Source of the DNA: JANYHF01 sp963732765
Lineage (GTDB): Bacteria; Pseudomonadota; Alphaproteobacteria; Rhizobiales; Hyphomicrobiaceae
Assembly (NCBI GenBank): GCA_963732765.1
Contig: CAVTAS010000003.1
Span: 434,001 to 498,000, forward strand
Length of the DNA: 64,000 bases
Reading direction: 5' to 3'
Within the stretch, counting starts at the first letter, position 1. Each line of letters starts with the position of its first letter. The position numbers and the translations under genes are program-made. The notes beneath the pieces are model-generated. The model was not told the origin of the DNA, searched no databases, and saw only the letters and a list, made by a program, of their open reading frames with translations. Shown in pieces: positions 34,303 through 42,669 of this stretch.

Positions 34303-35985
34303 TGGCTGTGTGGAAACGCTCTCCGTGCTATGAGTCTCCACGTGATTTGCGGGGGAGATCATGACACGGTTCGTGCAAGGAGCAGATCGCGGGCAGTCGA
34401 CACTGTTGCCCGAATGCCTCGACGATTGGATCGACGAGAACAATCCAGTCCGGGCGATCGACGCCTTCGTTGATGCGCTTGAACTTGTCGGGCTTGGCTT
34501 TGCTGGTGTTGACCCGGCCGCGACGGGCCGGCCGTCCTATCACCCGGCCTTTCTTCTGAAGCTCTACATCTACGGCTATCTCAATCGCGTGCAGTCGAGC
34601 CGCCGGCTTGAGCGCGAGGCCGGACGCAATCTCGAAGTGTTGTGGCTGCTAGGCCGCCTGGCGCCCGACCACAAGACGATCGCTGATTTCCGCAAGGACA
34701 ATGGCCCGGCCATCCGCAAGGTCTGCGCGCAGTTCATCGATCTGTGCCGGGAGATCGGCCTGCTGACGAAAGCCAGTGTTGCCATCGACGGCAGCAAGTT
34801 CAAGGCTGTGAACAATCGCGACAAGAACTTCACGGTCGGCAAAGTGGAGCGGCGGCGGGCGCAACTGGAAGAGAGTGTCGCGCGCTATCTCAGTCAGCTC
34901 GATACCATCGACCGGCAGGAGCCGACCGAGGCGCTGGCCATGAAAACGGTTCGGCTGAAGGAGAAACTGGTCAAACTGGAAAGCGAGATGCAGCGGCTCT
35001 CGGCGCATGAGGCGCTGATGAAAGCCTCGCCCGATCAGCAGATATCGCTGACCGATCCCGATTCAAGATCGATGGCCACCAGCGGTCGCGGCTCGGGCGT
35101 CGTTGGCTACAACGTGCAAGTCGCGGTCGACACGGAACATCATCTGATTATCGCGCATGAAGTCACGAATACCGGCACGGATCGGGCGCAACTTGCCAAC
35201 ATGGCCGAGCAGGCCAAAGCCGTCCTGCAAAGCGATACGCTCGAAGCCGTTGCCGACCGTGGCTACTACAGCAGCCTTGAAATCCTAGCCTGCGCCGAGG
35301 CGGGCGTCACGGTGACGTTGCCCAAGCCGATGACGTCGAGCGCAAAGTCCGATGGCCGCTTCGGCAAGCAGGATTTCCGCTACGTTGCGGAGGACGATGT
35401 TTATGTTTGTCCGGCTGGAGCGCGGCTCACCTATCACATGACGTCCGAGGAAGCCGGCAAGACGTTGCATCGCTACTGGACCAATGCCTGCCAAGCGTGC
35501 CCGCTGAAAGATCAGTGCACGCCCGGCAAAGAGCGCCGGATCTCCCGATGGGAGCACGAGACGCTACTTGAAGAAGTGCAGCAGCGGCTCGACGAAAACC
35601 CGCAAGCCATGCGTACACGCCGCGAAACGGTCGAGCATCCGTTCGGCACCCTGAAGATGCGGATGGGCGCGACGCACTTCCTATGCAAGACGCTGCCGAA
35701 GGTCGCAACCGAGATGGCGCTCTGTGTGCTGACCTATAATCTGACGCGCGTGCTGAACATCGTCGGTGTGCAGAAGCTGATGGCAGCCATAACGGCGTAG
35801 GACGGGGGTGCCGGCACGATCCCATAAGGCCGGTTTGGGAGCCACGAGGTTGAGTCAGGATGCCCTTCACCCGAAAGACGTCGCCGCTTGCGGTCGCAAG
35901 AAATTGCGCTGTACGGCCCTCCTGAGCTATTCTGGAGCCATCCCAAGCGCCTCCAGGTGCGCCAAAATCGTTTTCACACGACCAA
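34303..35985 (+). mobile_element. IS1182-family insertion sequence, copy 1
   Basis: A 1683-base element bounded by imperfect 16-base inverted ends: TGGCTGTGTGGAAACG on the left and the complement of TGGTCGTGTGAAAACG on the right (3 mismatches, one extra base outside the right end). It encodes one transposase. Five bases, GACCC, precede it and follow it. A second copy begins immediately after the following GACCC. The ends were set by comparing the two copies with their unrelated outer flanks. Confidence 0.85.
34361..35800 (+). CDS. IS1182-family transposase (copy 1)
   Basis: A 479-residue DDE transposase. The N-terminal DUF772-type region has FLLKLYIYGYLNRVQSSRRL and LAPDHKTIADFRKDN. The catalytic region follows: SVAIDGSKFKAVN (first Asp), LEAVADRGYYS (second Asp) and RRETVEHPFGTLKMRMG (Glu). 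A Cys-rich insert (CPAGARL...CQACPLKDQC) is usual for this family. It is intact, with a ribosome-binding site GGGGGAG before the ATG. It differs from copy 2 at residue 235 (Ser here, Leu in copy 2). Confidence 0.94.
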   Translation: MTRFVQGADRGQSTLLPECLDDWIDENNPVRAIDAFVDALELVGLGFAGVDPAATGRPSYHPAFLLKLYIYGYLNRVQSSRRLEREAGRNLEVLWLLGRLAPDHKTIADFRKDNGPAIRKVCAQFIDLCREIGLLTKASVAIDGSKFKAVNNRDKNFTVGKVERRRAQLEESVARYLSQLDTIDRQEPTEALAMKTVRLKEKLVKLESEMQRLSAHEALMKASPDQQISLTDPDSRSMATSGRGSGVVGYNVQVAVDTEHHLIIAHEVTNTGTDRAQLANMAEQAKAVLQSDTLEAVADRGYYSSLEILACAEAGVTVTLPKPMTSSAKSDGRFGKQDFRYVAEDDVYVCPAGARLTYHMTSEEAGKTLHRYWTNACQACPLKDQCTPGKERRISRWEHETLLEEVQQRLDENPQAMRTRRETVEHPFGTLKMRMGATHFLCKTLPKVATEMALCVLTYNLTRVLNIVGVQKLMAAITA

Positions 35986-35990
35986 GACCC

Positions 35991-37673
35991 TGGCTGTGTG
36001 GAAACGCTCTCCGTGCTATGAGTCTCCACGTGATTTGCGGGGGAGATCATGACACGGTTCGTGCAAGGAGCAGATCGCGGGCAGTCGACACTGTTGCCCG
36101 AATGCCTCGACGATTGGATCGACGAGAACAATCCAGTCCGGGCGATCGACGCCTTCGTTGATGCGCTTGAACTTGTCGGGCTTGGCTTTGCTGGTGTTGA
36201 CCCGGCCGCGACGGGCCGGCCGTCCTATCACCCGGCCTTTCTTCTGAAGCTCTACATCTACGGCTATCTCAATCGCGTGCAGTCGAGCCGCCGGCTTGAG
36301 CGCGAGGCCGGACGCAATCTCGAAGTGTTGTGGCTGCTAGGCCGCCTGGCGCCCGACCACAAGACGATCGCTGATTTCCGCAAGGACAATGGCCCGGCCA
36401 TCCGCAAGGTATGCGCGCAGTTCATCGATCTGTGCCGGGAGATCGGCCTGCTGACGAAAGCCAGTGTTGCCATCGACGGCAGCAAGTTCAAGGCTGTGAA
36501 CAATCGCGACAAGAACTTCACGGTCGGCAAAGTGGAGCGGCGGCGGGCGCAACTGGAAGAGAGTGTCGCGCGCTATCTCAGTCAGCTCGATACCATCGAC
36601 CGGCAGGAGCCGACCGAGGCGCTGGCCATGAAAACGGTTCGGCTGAAGGAGAAACTGGTCAAACTGGAAAGCGAGATGCAGCGGCTCTCGGCGCATGAGG
36701 CGCTGATGAAAGCCTCGCCCGATCAGCAGATATCGCTGACCGATCCCGATTTAAGATCGATGGCCACCAGCGGTCGCGGCTCGGGCGTCGTTGGCTACAA
36801 CGTGCAAGTCGCGGTCGACACGGAACATCATCTGATTATCGCGCATGAAGTCACGAATACCGGCACGGATCGGGCGCAACTTGCCAACATGGCCGAGCAG
36901 GCCAAAGCCGTCCTGCAAAGCGATACGCTCGAAGCCGTTGCCGACCGTGGCTACTACAGCAGCCTTGAAATCCTAGCCTGCGCCGAGGCGGGCGTCACGG
37001 TGACGTTGCCCAAGCCGATGACGTCGAGCGCAAAGTCCGATGGCCGCTTCGGCAAGCAGGATTTCCGCTACGTTGCGGAGGACGATGTTTATGTTTGTCC
37101 GGCTGGAGCGCGGCTCACCTATCACATGACGTCCGAGGAAGCCGGCAAGACGTTGCATCGCTACTGGACCAATGCCTGCCAAGCGTGCCCGCTGAAAGAT
37201 CAGTGCACGCCCGGCAAAGAGCGCCGGATCTCCCGATGGGAGCACGAGACGCTACTTGAAGAAGTGCAGCAGCGGCTCGACGAAAACCCGCAAGCCATGC
37301 GTACACGCCGCGAAACGGTCGAGCATCCGTTCGGCACCCTGAAGATGCGGATGGGCGCGACGCACTTCCTATGCAAGACGCTGCCGAAGGTCGCAACCGA
37401 GATGGCGCTCTGTGTGCTGACCTATAATCTGACGCGCGTGCTGAACATCGTCGGTGTGCAGAAGCTGATGGCAGCCATAACGGCGTAGGACGGGGGTGCC
37501 GGCACGATCCCATAAGGCCGGTTTGGGAGCCACGAGGTTGAGTTAGGATGCCCTTCACCCGAAAGACGTCGCCGCTTGCGGTCGCAAGAAATTGCGCTGT
37601 ACGGCCCTCCTGAGCTATTCTGGAGCCATCCCAAGCGCCTCCAGGTGCGCCAAAATCGTTTTCACACGACCAA
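35991..37673 (+). mobile_element. IS1182-family insertion sequence, copy 2 (direct tandem)
   Basis: The same 1683-base element repeated head to tail at a period of 1688 bases, with only GACCC (35986-35990) between the copies and GACCC again after it (37674-37678). I find three base differences from copy 1: 34723/36411, 35064/36752 and 35856/37544. The near identity means a recent duplication or insertion. The right side leads into the low-GC YHYH operon. Confidence 0.85.
36049..37488 (+). CDS. IS1182-family transposase (copy 2)
   Basis: A full-length 479-residue DDE transposase, identical to copy 1 except for Leu at residue 235 in place of Ser, plus one silent change. The catalytic Asp-Asp-Glu residues and the Cys-rich insert are intact, so it should be active if expressed. 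Confidence 0.94.
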   Translation: MTRFVQGADRGQSTLLPECLDDWIDENNPVRAIDAFVDALELVGLGFAGVDPAATGRPSYHPAFLLKLYIYGYLNRVQSSRRLEREAGRNLEVLWLLGRLAPDHKTIADFRKDNGPAIRKVCAQFIDLCREIGLLTKASVAIDGSKFKAVNNRDKNFTVGKVERRRAQLEESVARYLSQLDTIDRQEPTEALAMKTVRLKEKLVKLESEMQRLSAHEALMKASPDQQISLTDPDLRSMATSGRGSGVVGYNVQVAVDTEHHLIIAHEVTNTGTDRAQLANMAEQAKAVLQSDTLEAVADRGYYSSLEILACAEAGVTVTLPKPMTSSAKSDGRFGKQDFRYVAEDDVYVCPAGARLTYHMTSEEAGKTLHRYWTNACQACPLKDQCTPGKERRISRWEHETLLEEVQQRLDENPQAMRTRRETVEHPFGTLKMRMGATHFLCKTLPKVATEMALCVLTYNLTRVLNIVGVQKLMAAITA

Positions 37674-37837
37674 GACCCAAAACGGACATTAGTCGTCCCC
37701 CCCAGACCCAAGCAGCCAATGCCGGCTCTTCGTTCGATAGGTGAGAACTGGGTTGGTCAGAAAATATGGCTGTTGTCTTCCATACAACCGCTACAGTCAG
37801 GCCGTCACTCGTTCTACAGATCGCGAAGACTGAGTCG

Positions 37838-38878
37838 TCACTTTGCTTTCATGCTGTTCTTCAAACGCCAAAATCCGAAGGCAGACAGTGTCAAAGCCAA
37901 CACAGCAGCACCGATGGCAGGCAGCAGCGGAAAGCCGCCCTGTGCACCAATGCCTTGCTTCGCCGTCGTCACAAAATTGTTTCGTGCCGAGACTCCCTTC
38001 AGGCATTTCGGCAAATTGGGAAACGTGGTCGGCGCGTGATAGTGATAGTGCGCGGCGCTGCCGCCAACTGCGCCGGTGTGGCCGCTGCATTCATCGAGAT
38101 CAGTGGGTATAACGCCACCGTCATCGGCGCTGCCATGGATCGGGAAGCCGTCGAAGGCATAGGCAAACAGGGCGCTTGATGCTTGGGGCAGGTCACAGTC
38201 ACCTTTTACGCCGGTTGACTTGTAGACCGTCGCCATATCCAGCGGATCGGCATGCCAGTGATACCAGCCCCCAGGATCAACATGGCCGCCGCAGGTATCG
38301 AGTGCCGGTAAGTGGCCCCGATCCAACACGGAAGGCGCATCGGCAAAAATTGGCACGCCATCCAGTGCCAGTCCGACCTTGGCCACGGTGCTAAGTACCG
38401 CTGGCTTGGCGGCCATCACGGGCGCGTTCGGCAGCAGCACTGTCATGGTCACTGTCTTGTCTGGCTCCATTTGCAAGCAAGCGTGGTCGTGTTGCGGCGG
38501 CCCGCTTGCCGGTGAGGTCACGTGGACCTTTTCGTCCTTGTCATAGAATGTGAAGCCCATGCCATTCAGCATTTCGAAAAAGGCCCGGTCGAGCCTGTAA
38601 AGGCCCGGCTTGTCACCATCCCAGGCCCAAATGCCGCCCGTGTCGTTCAGCGATACCGGGCAGAACGGACCGATTTTCAAGTTGTCCGGCAGGTACTTCA
38701 GGACAAACTTGATGCACTGTGCGCTAGTCCCATTGTCCAAGGTGCAGTCTACACGTGCTGGTGCCGATGCGAAGCCGTCTTTGCTGAACTTGGAGAGGTC
38801 AACGGATTGGGCGTAGCCAGATGTAGCCATGCCAACCGCAAAGCCCGAGGCGAGAACAACACGTTTGATAGATGACAC
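37838..38878 (-). CDS. YHYH-domain exported protein 3, C-terminal anchor
   Basis: A 346-residue exported protein (signal peptide 1-23, ending GYA). The N-terminal module (about 40-90) has spaced Cys and the motif GPFCP...GGIW, shared with YHYH protein 2. The YHYH domain contains two half-modules: LDTCGGH (194-199) with YHWH (206-209), and DLDECSGH (260-267) with YHYH (278-281). The segment AFDGFPIHG lies between them. The C-terminus has one hydrophobic helix (about 316-337) followed by the basic tail RLKNSMKAK, so it is probably membrane-held. It is the last gene of the five-gene unit. The function is unknown; His/Cys clustering suggests metal binding. Confidence 0.78.
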   Translation of the reverse strand: MSSIKRVVLASGFAVGMATSGYAQSVDLSKFSKDGFASAPARVDCTLDNGTSAQCIKFVLKYLPDNLKIGPFCPVSLNDTGGIWAWDGDKPGLYRLDRAFFEMLNGMGFTFYDKDEKVHVTSPASGPPQHDHACLQMEPDKTVTMTVLLPNAPVMAAKPAVLSTVAKVGLALDGVPIFADAPSVLDRGHLPALDTCGGHVDPGGWYHWHADPLDMATVYKSTGVKGDCDLPQASSALFAYAFDGFPIHGSADDGGVIPTDLDECSGHTGAVGGSAAHYHYHAPTTFPNLPKCLKGVSARNNFVTTAKQGIGAQGGFPLLPAIGAAVLALTLSAFGFWRLKNSMKAK

Positions 38879-38914
38879 GGCTGCTATTCCTTCAGCGCGA
38901 ATGCAAGGACCGGC

Positions 38915-39904
38915 TCAAGGCCGCTTGGGCGCTTGCGTGGCGTCGCACGAAGTCTCGCTGCCTTGATTGCTGCAGCCGATCTCACCAGAAAAGCACCCAA
39001 TGAGGGCGTTCTTGCCGGGGTCATTGAGATGGTAGTGATAGCCAATGCCTTCTACCTTGTGGCCACGGCAACGGTCGAGATCAGCAGGCTCTTTCCCAGC
39101 GGTGTCGAGTTGCGCATGGAGCATGTAGCCATCCATGGCGATGCCAACGATCGGGGCGTGACCGTTCGTTGACGATGCCTTGGGTAAGCAATCTTTGGGC
39201 GCGTGGTAGTGATAGCCGACATGCAGATTGATGTGCCCGCCGCAATCATCAAAGGGGGCCAAAGTATGGGCGCCAAGGATGGCGTCGATGGGTGCTGGCG
39301 CATCAATCCGCACACCATTCAGCGCAACGCCAACGCCATTCATGCCAAGCCAACCGGCAATCCACCTGTCCGACGGAGTCACCGGGACCACGTAGGTATG
39401 TTCGGTGGATACTTCCATGTAGTTCAGCTGACATTGGACGCAGTAGTTCTGATAGGCCGGGTCAACGTCGGGCCGGGCTGCTGCGACACAACCCGCTTTC
39501 GTATCCGTTACGCGGATCTTGCCCGTCGCAGGATCAAACAATTGCCAAGACTTGTCATTGTAGAATGTCGACAAGTTCTCTATGAACTTTCCATCCACAT
39601 CATGAACTTTGCCACTATTGAGCCAGATACCGCCCTTGTCCTTGCCGTCCGCGACATTCGAAGGACACCAGGGGCCAGTCGTGTGATTGGATGGCGTGCC
39701 CTTCACCGTGATGGCATAACACTTGGTTACGGTGCCGCCCGAAAGCTTGCAGTCGACAATCGTCGGCTCACCCACAAGGGCACTCGGCTCGAACATGGTT
39801 TTCACTCGCGCGAGGCCGTCATCCGCATGGGCGAACGTGATCGTTCCGACGAGTGTGAGCAGCGCCAGGATCGATTGGCGCATCGTTCTCAAGTTGCCGC
39901 TCAT
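38915..39904 (-). CDS. YHYH-domain exported protein 2
   Basis: A 329-residue protein with a signal peptide ending AHA (about residue 27). The N-terminal Cys module (DCKLSGGT...GPWCP...GGIW) matches that of YHYH protein 3. The YHYH domain holds CGGH (221-224) with YHYH (231-234) and CRGH (279-282) with YHYH (289-292). No C-terminal anchor is present, so it is likely periplasmic or released. The start was chosen because its ATG overlaps the stop of the upstream lipoprotein gene (ATGA), which implies coupled translation. It lies 36 bases before YHYH gene 3. Confidence 0.78.
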   Translation of the reverse strand: MSGNLRTMRQSILALLTLVGTITFAHADDGLARVKTMFEPSALVGEPTIVDCKLSGGTVTKCYAITVKGTPSNHTTGPWCPSNVADGKDKGGIWLNSGKVHDVDGKFIENLSTFYNDKSWQLFDPATGKIRVTDTKAGCVAAARPDVDPAYQNYCVQCQLNYMEVSTEHTYVVPVTPSDRWIAGWLGMNGVGVALNGVRIDAPAPIDAILGAHTLAPFDDCGGHINLHVGYHYHAPKDCLPKASSTNGHAPIVGIAMDGYMLHAQLDTAGKEPADLDRCRGHKVEGIGYHYHLNDPGKNALIGCFSGEIGCSNQGSETSCDATQAPKRP

Positions 39905-40569
39905 GGTTTGATCGTTACGCGGCATAGCACCGTATTGTCCTGGACAAGATCGCTGCTCCACACGAACTTCGCTGAACTGTCCCAGGTGATCCGGTCATAG
40001 CCTTCCTTCGGGCTCACGGCCCTCGCCGAGTGTTCCGTGGCTGCGGGCCACGCGCTATCATCAAAGTCGGGAGCGGTCCAATTGGATGGGACAGCCGTTT
40101 CTGTGAAAGTACAAGCGCCCTGACCTGCGATTGGCGATTTCTCTTTTGCGCAAGCGACGTCGAGCGGAGCGCGATGCACCACCAGGCATTTCATCGCGTT
40201 ATTTGAGACCGCGACGGTCTTGCCGGTTACAGCGTCCTTGATCTGGAAAATGAAACCACCGTCGCCCATTTGCTGACGGCCGGTGCCAATGTATTCAAGC
40301 CCGCTGTTGTTTTCTTTGAAATCCTTGGCCATAACCGCAATAGTCAGCGGCAGCGCATTCGTTATCGTTGCTGTTTCAGCGTTGAACGAACGCTCAGTCG
40401 TGATGGGAACACTGTCTTCCAACACTTTATTGCCATTCACATGCATCTCAAACCAATTGTCAGCCCACACGTCAACGGTTTTGTCTCCAGGCTTGGCGAC
40501 GGGCTTCGTTTCGGAGCAGCCGGACGTAAGGAGCGCCGTTAGGACCAGTGCGGCTGTCAGTCGCTGCAT
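39901..40569 (-). CDS. Lipoprotein with galactose-binding-like features
   Basis: A 222-residue protein with a lipobox (LLTSGC, Cys at 18), hence a predicted periplasm-facing lipoprotein. Its sequence has beta-sandwich features seen in galactose-binding-like domains: DVWADNWFEMHVNGNKV near the start, NWTAPDFDDSAWPAAT, and the closing strand TVLCRVTIKP. I do not recognise a named family. It is third in the operon, 19 bases after the PEBP gene, and its stop overlaps the start of YHYH gene 2. Confidence 0.72.
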   Translation of the reverse strand: MQRLTAALVLTALLTSGCSETKPVAKPGDKTVDVWADNWFEMHVNGNKVLEDSVPITTERSFNAETATITNALPLTIAVMAKDFKENNSGLEYIGTGRQQMGDGGFIFQIKDAVTGKTVAVSNNAMKCLVVHRAPLDVACAKEKSPIAGQGACTFTETAVPSNWTAPDFDDSAWPAATEHSARAVSPKEGYDRITWDSSAKFVWSSDLVQDNTVLCRVTIKP

Positions 40570-40588
40570 CGGGTTTCTCGCTTTTTGA

Positions 40589-41194
40589 TCAGTTGAGGAA
40601 TGAGATGCTGGTGGATTTCACAATGCGCCCCTCAAGCGCTTTGGTCATGGCTGCCCAGTCGATCTCGATTAAATCCTGTGGCGGCAGCATGTCTAACGGA
40701 GCATTCAGTGCATAGAGCGTGATGGTATATTTGTGCTTCGAACCCGGCGATGGGGCGCTGCCAAAAAAGCGCCACAGGCTCTCCAAGTATCCCAGCGGCG
40801 AACAGGGCGGGGTGTAACCGGTCCGCCGCTTGTCTTTATCTGAACCCTCAGTACCAATGGATGCCGGGTTACCGCGCGGCAATTCCTTGGTGTCGGCAGG
40901 AATGTTCCACAATAGCCAGTAGTGGCTGGGCACATCGTGGCCTTCCACCCTGCCGTTGGGGTAATGGTGCATGATGAGCGCCAGACTGGTTGTGCCGGCC
41001 GGTACCGCCCCCCAGACCAGGGGTGGCGAAGCACCATCGCCGCCGTGGCGTTCGCATTTCAAATCATCGGGCAAACTGCCGCCGTTCTGAAATGCCGGGC
41101 TGGTGAGCACAAAACTGTCCTGCGCCTTTGCCGGATGGGCCAAAGCGACAAGCAAGAGCAACGGCACGATACTGCGGCTCAAGAACATTTTCAT
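40589..41194 (-). CDS. Exported PEBP family protein (YbhB/YbcL type)
   Basis: A 201-residue protein with a signal peptide (about 1-25, ending AKA). The phosphatidylethanolamine-binding-protein fold is seen in FVLTSPAFQNGGSLPDDLKCE, SPPLVWGAVPAGTTSLALIM, HYWLLWNIPA and YTITLYALNAPLDM. The classical DPDAP box is replaced by HHYPNGRVEGHDVP, so ligand preference may differ from cytosolic YbhB. The ATG start overlaps the stop of YHYH gene 1 (ATGA). PEBP proteins bind anionic ligands; a partner role with the YHYH proteins is inferred from operon structure only. Confidence 0.85.
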   Translation of the reverse strand: MKMFLSRSIVPLLLLVALAHPAKAQDSFVLTSPAFQNGGSLPDDLKCERHGGDGASPPLVWGAVPAGTTSLALIMHHYPNGRVEGHDVPSHYWLLWNIPADTKELPRGNPASIGTEGSDKDKRRTGYTPPCSPLGYLESLWRFFGSAPSPGSKHKYTITLYALNAPLDMLPPQDLIEIDWAAMTKALEGRIVKSTSISFLN

Positions 41195-42204
41195 CGGCAA
41201 TACTCGCCACTTTTGACAACACCGTTGTCGCTCACGGTTCGAGTTTCGAAGGTGTAGCAATTTGGCTTGCCCGAAGGCTTGTAGTGTATGAAATACGCCT
41301 GCCCCTCATAGGAATAGTCCATGCGCCGAGTTCCCGTCGCATCCTGGCTGAACTTCAGGCCCTCGACGCCGCCGCGCGGCGGGCGTCCGTCAGCCGGCCG
41401 CAATGGCGCAATGCGCGGCAGGTCCCGCATGCTGGCAACCTCGCCCATCAGGCATTGAATGATGTAGGGGGCCGCATCGGAGGCGTGATAGCGATAACCA
41501 AAGACCGCATCGGCCTTGCCGTTGCATACATCCAGGTCTGTTTTTGCTATCGCCGTCCCATCGGGATTGTTTTTGCCGTAGATCGGAAACCCGTCGAACG
41601 CCCAGCCGAGGATGGCCGCATCCCCCCTATTCTTCATGACGTCGACCATGCAGTTTGGCGTCTTGTGATAGTGGTAGTCGTCGCCCTTGCCGGCATGACC
41701 GCCGCACTGGTCAAGCTCCTTCCTGAGCAGGGTGTCGTGCTCGGCCTGGTGATGGCTGAGTTCGGCGACGGTCATCTCGCCCCCAGCGGTGTAATCGAAG
41801 ATCGGCACGCCATTCACCGCCACGCCCAGGGCGGCGTCGCGCGTCTTGGGGCTTGTGGTCAGCCTTGGCTCCAACACGATGGGCGCTGAGTAGTTGACCG
41901 CAGGAACCGGCACCTGCTCGTTGGTGCCGACGATGCCGTTCATCAGGTCATGATCCGGATAGCTGTCGGAACCCATGTGGGCGTGCCAAGTGTCGCAGGT
42001 AACAGCTACCTTGCCAGCAAACCCGGCATCGGCAACGGATGCTTTGACAACCGCGCAGCGTTCCGCCCGTTGTCGCGCCGCCTCCGACGTCTCGGTGATG
42101 ATGGGCTTGCCGCCGCCTTGGCCGAACAGCATGTATCCGCCGACCGCAGCCAAAATCGCGATCAGCGCGCCAGAGCCGACCAGAACCATCGTTGAACGCT
42201 TCAT
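41191..42204 (-). CDS. YHYH-domain protein 1, N-terminally anchored; first gene of operon
   Basis: A 337-residue protein with a single N-terminal transmembrane helix (about 7-28) and a periplasmic YHYH domain. Motifs are NGVPIFDY (131-138), LDQCGGH (164-170), YHYH (177-180), FDGFPIYG (203-210), LDVCNGK (224-230) and YRYH (237-240). A C-terminal extension of about 90 residues (AYFIHYKPSGKPNCYTF) is not found in the other two. An excellent ribosome-binding site (GGAGA) precedes the ATG. This is the promoter-proximal gene of the five-gene unit. Base composition is visibly lower in G+C than the flanking housekeeping genes. Confidence 0.8.
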   Translation of the reverse strand: MKRSTMVLVGSGALIAILAAVGGYMLFGQGGGKPIITETSEAARQRAERCAVVKASVADAGFAGKVAVTCDTWHAHMGSDSYPDHDLMNGIVGTNEQVPVPAVNYSAPIVLEPRLTTSPKTRDAALGVAVNGVPIFDYTAGGEMTVAELSHHQAEHDTLLRKELDQCGGHAGKGDDYHYHKTPNCMVDVMKNRGDAAILGWAFDGFPIYGKNNPDGTAIAKTDLDVCNGKADAVFGYRYHASDAAPYIIQCLMGEVASMRDLPRIAPLRPADGRPPRGGVEGLKFSQDATGTRRMDYSYEGQAYFIHYKPSGKPNCYTFETRTVSDNGVVKSGEYCR

Positions 42205-42550
42205 GAAATCTCCTTCGACCTGAGCAGCGGGGTCAAACGGGAAACGACGGCGGCGGCCGAATCCGTTGTTCTCATCGCAGAAACTTGGTTCGTGCAGACC
42301 TAAGCGGGCGGAGCGCTGATGTGGCAGATGCCGAGCGTCCGTGTACTCACCGCAGTTCGACGAGTCCACTCACGGGCTGTCGGCTATCCCGCACACAGCA
42401 ATCGATGCGCAAGGTGCACACAGTACGACTGTCGAACCAGCGCCCTTGGCCCATCGCGTCATCCACCTCATGACCGCCATCGGCGTCCTGCTGACTTAGC
42501 TGCCACCGCGCGCCGGACCCTCGCGCAGTCCCAGTCCACAACCCAGGCCC
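42205..42550. other. Upstream region of the YHYH operon, no gene seen
   Basis: About 345 bases between the divergent YHYH operon and the palindromic repeat before parA. Only short frames without recognisable features occur. It should hold the operon promoter; no box or operator can be supported. Confidence 0.45.
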
Positions 42551-42600
42551 CCGCGCCCGGCTCGCGGTTACGCGTGTCGCCGGGCGCGAAGGCAAAACGC
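42551..42600. repeat. CGCGGTTACGCG palindromic repeat, copy 1
   Basis: A 50-base GC-rich hairpin unit with core GGCTCGCGGTTACGCGTGTCGCC flanked by GCGCCCG/CGGGCGC arms, just upstream of parA. Related units lie at 43984, 49731 (reversed) and 50661 (reversed). Confidence 0.7.
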
Positions 42601-42669
42601 CACGTTATCCTCCGCAGGCAAATCAGCTAATCGTCTCAGCGATGTAGCAGCTTCCAAGGGGGTATCAGC

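Noticed and set aside
35427..36131. Minus-strand frames with FGSWSCENDFGAP at the right ends of both IS copies
   Set aside because: The sequence recurs because it is the IS end; it is antisense to the transposase and the terminal repeat, not a gene.
42205..42669. A tRNA or riboswitch in the gap before parA
   Set aside because: I could not fold a cloverleaf or match a known riboswitch core; only the palindromic unit is supported.
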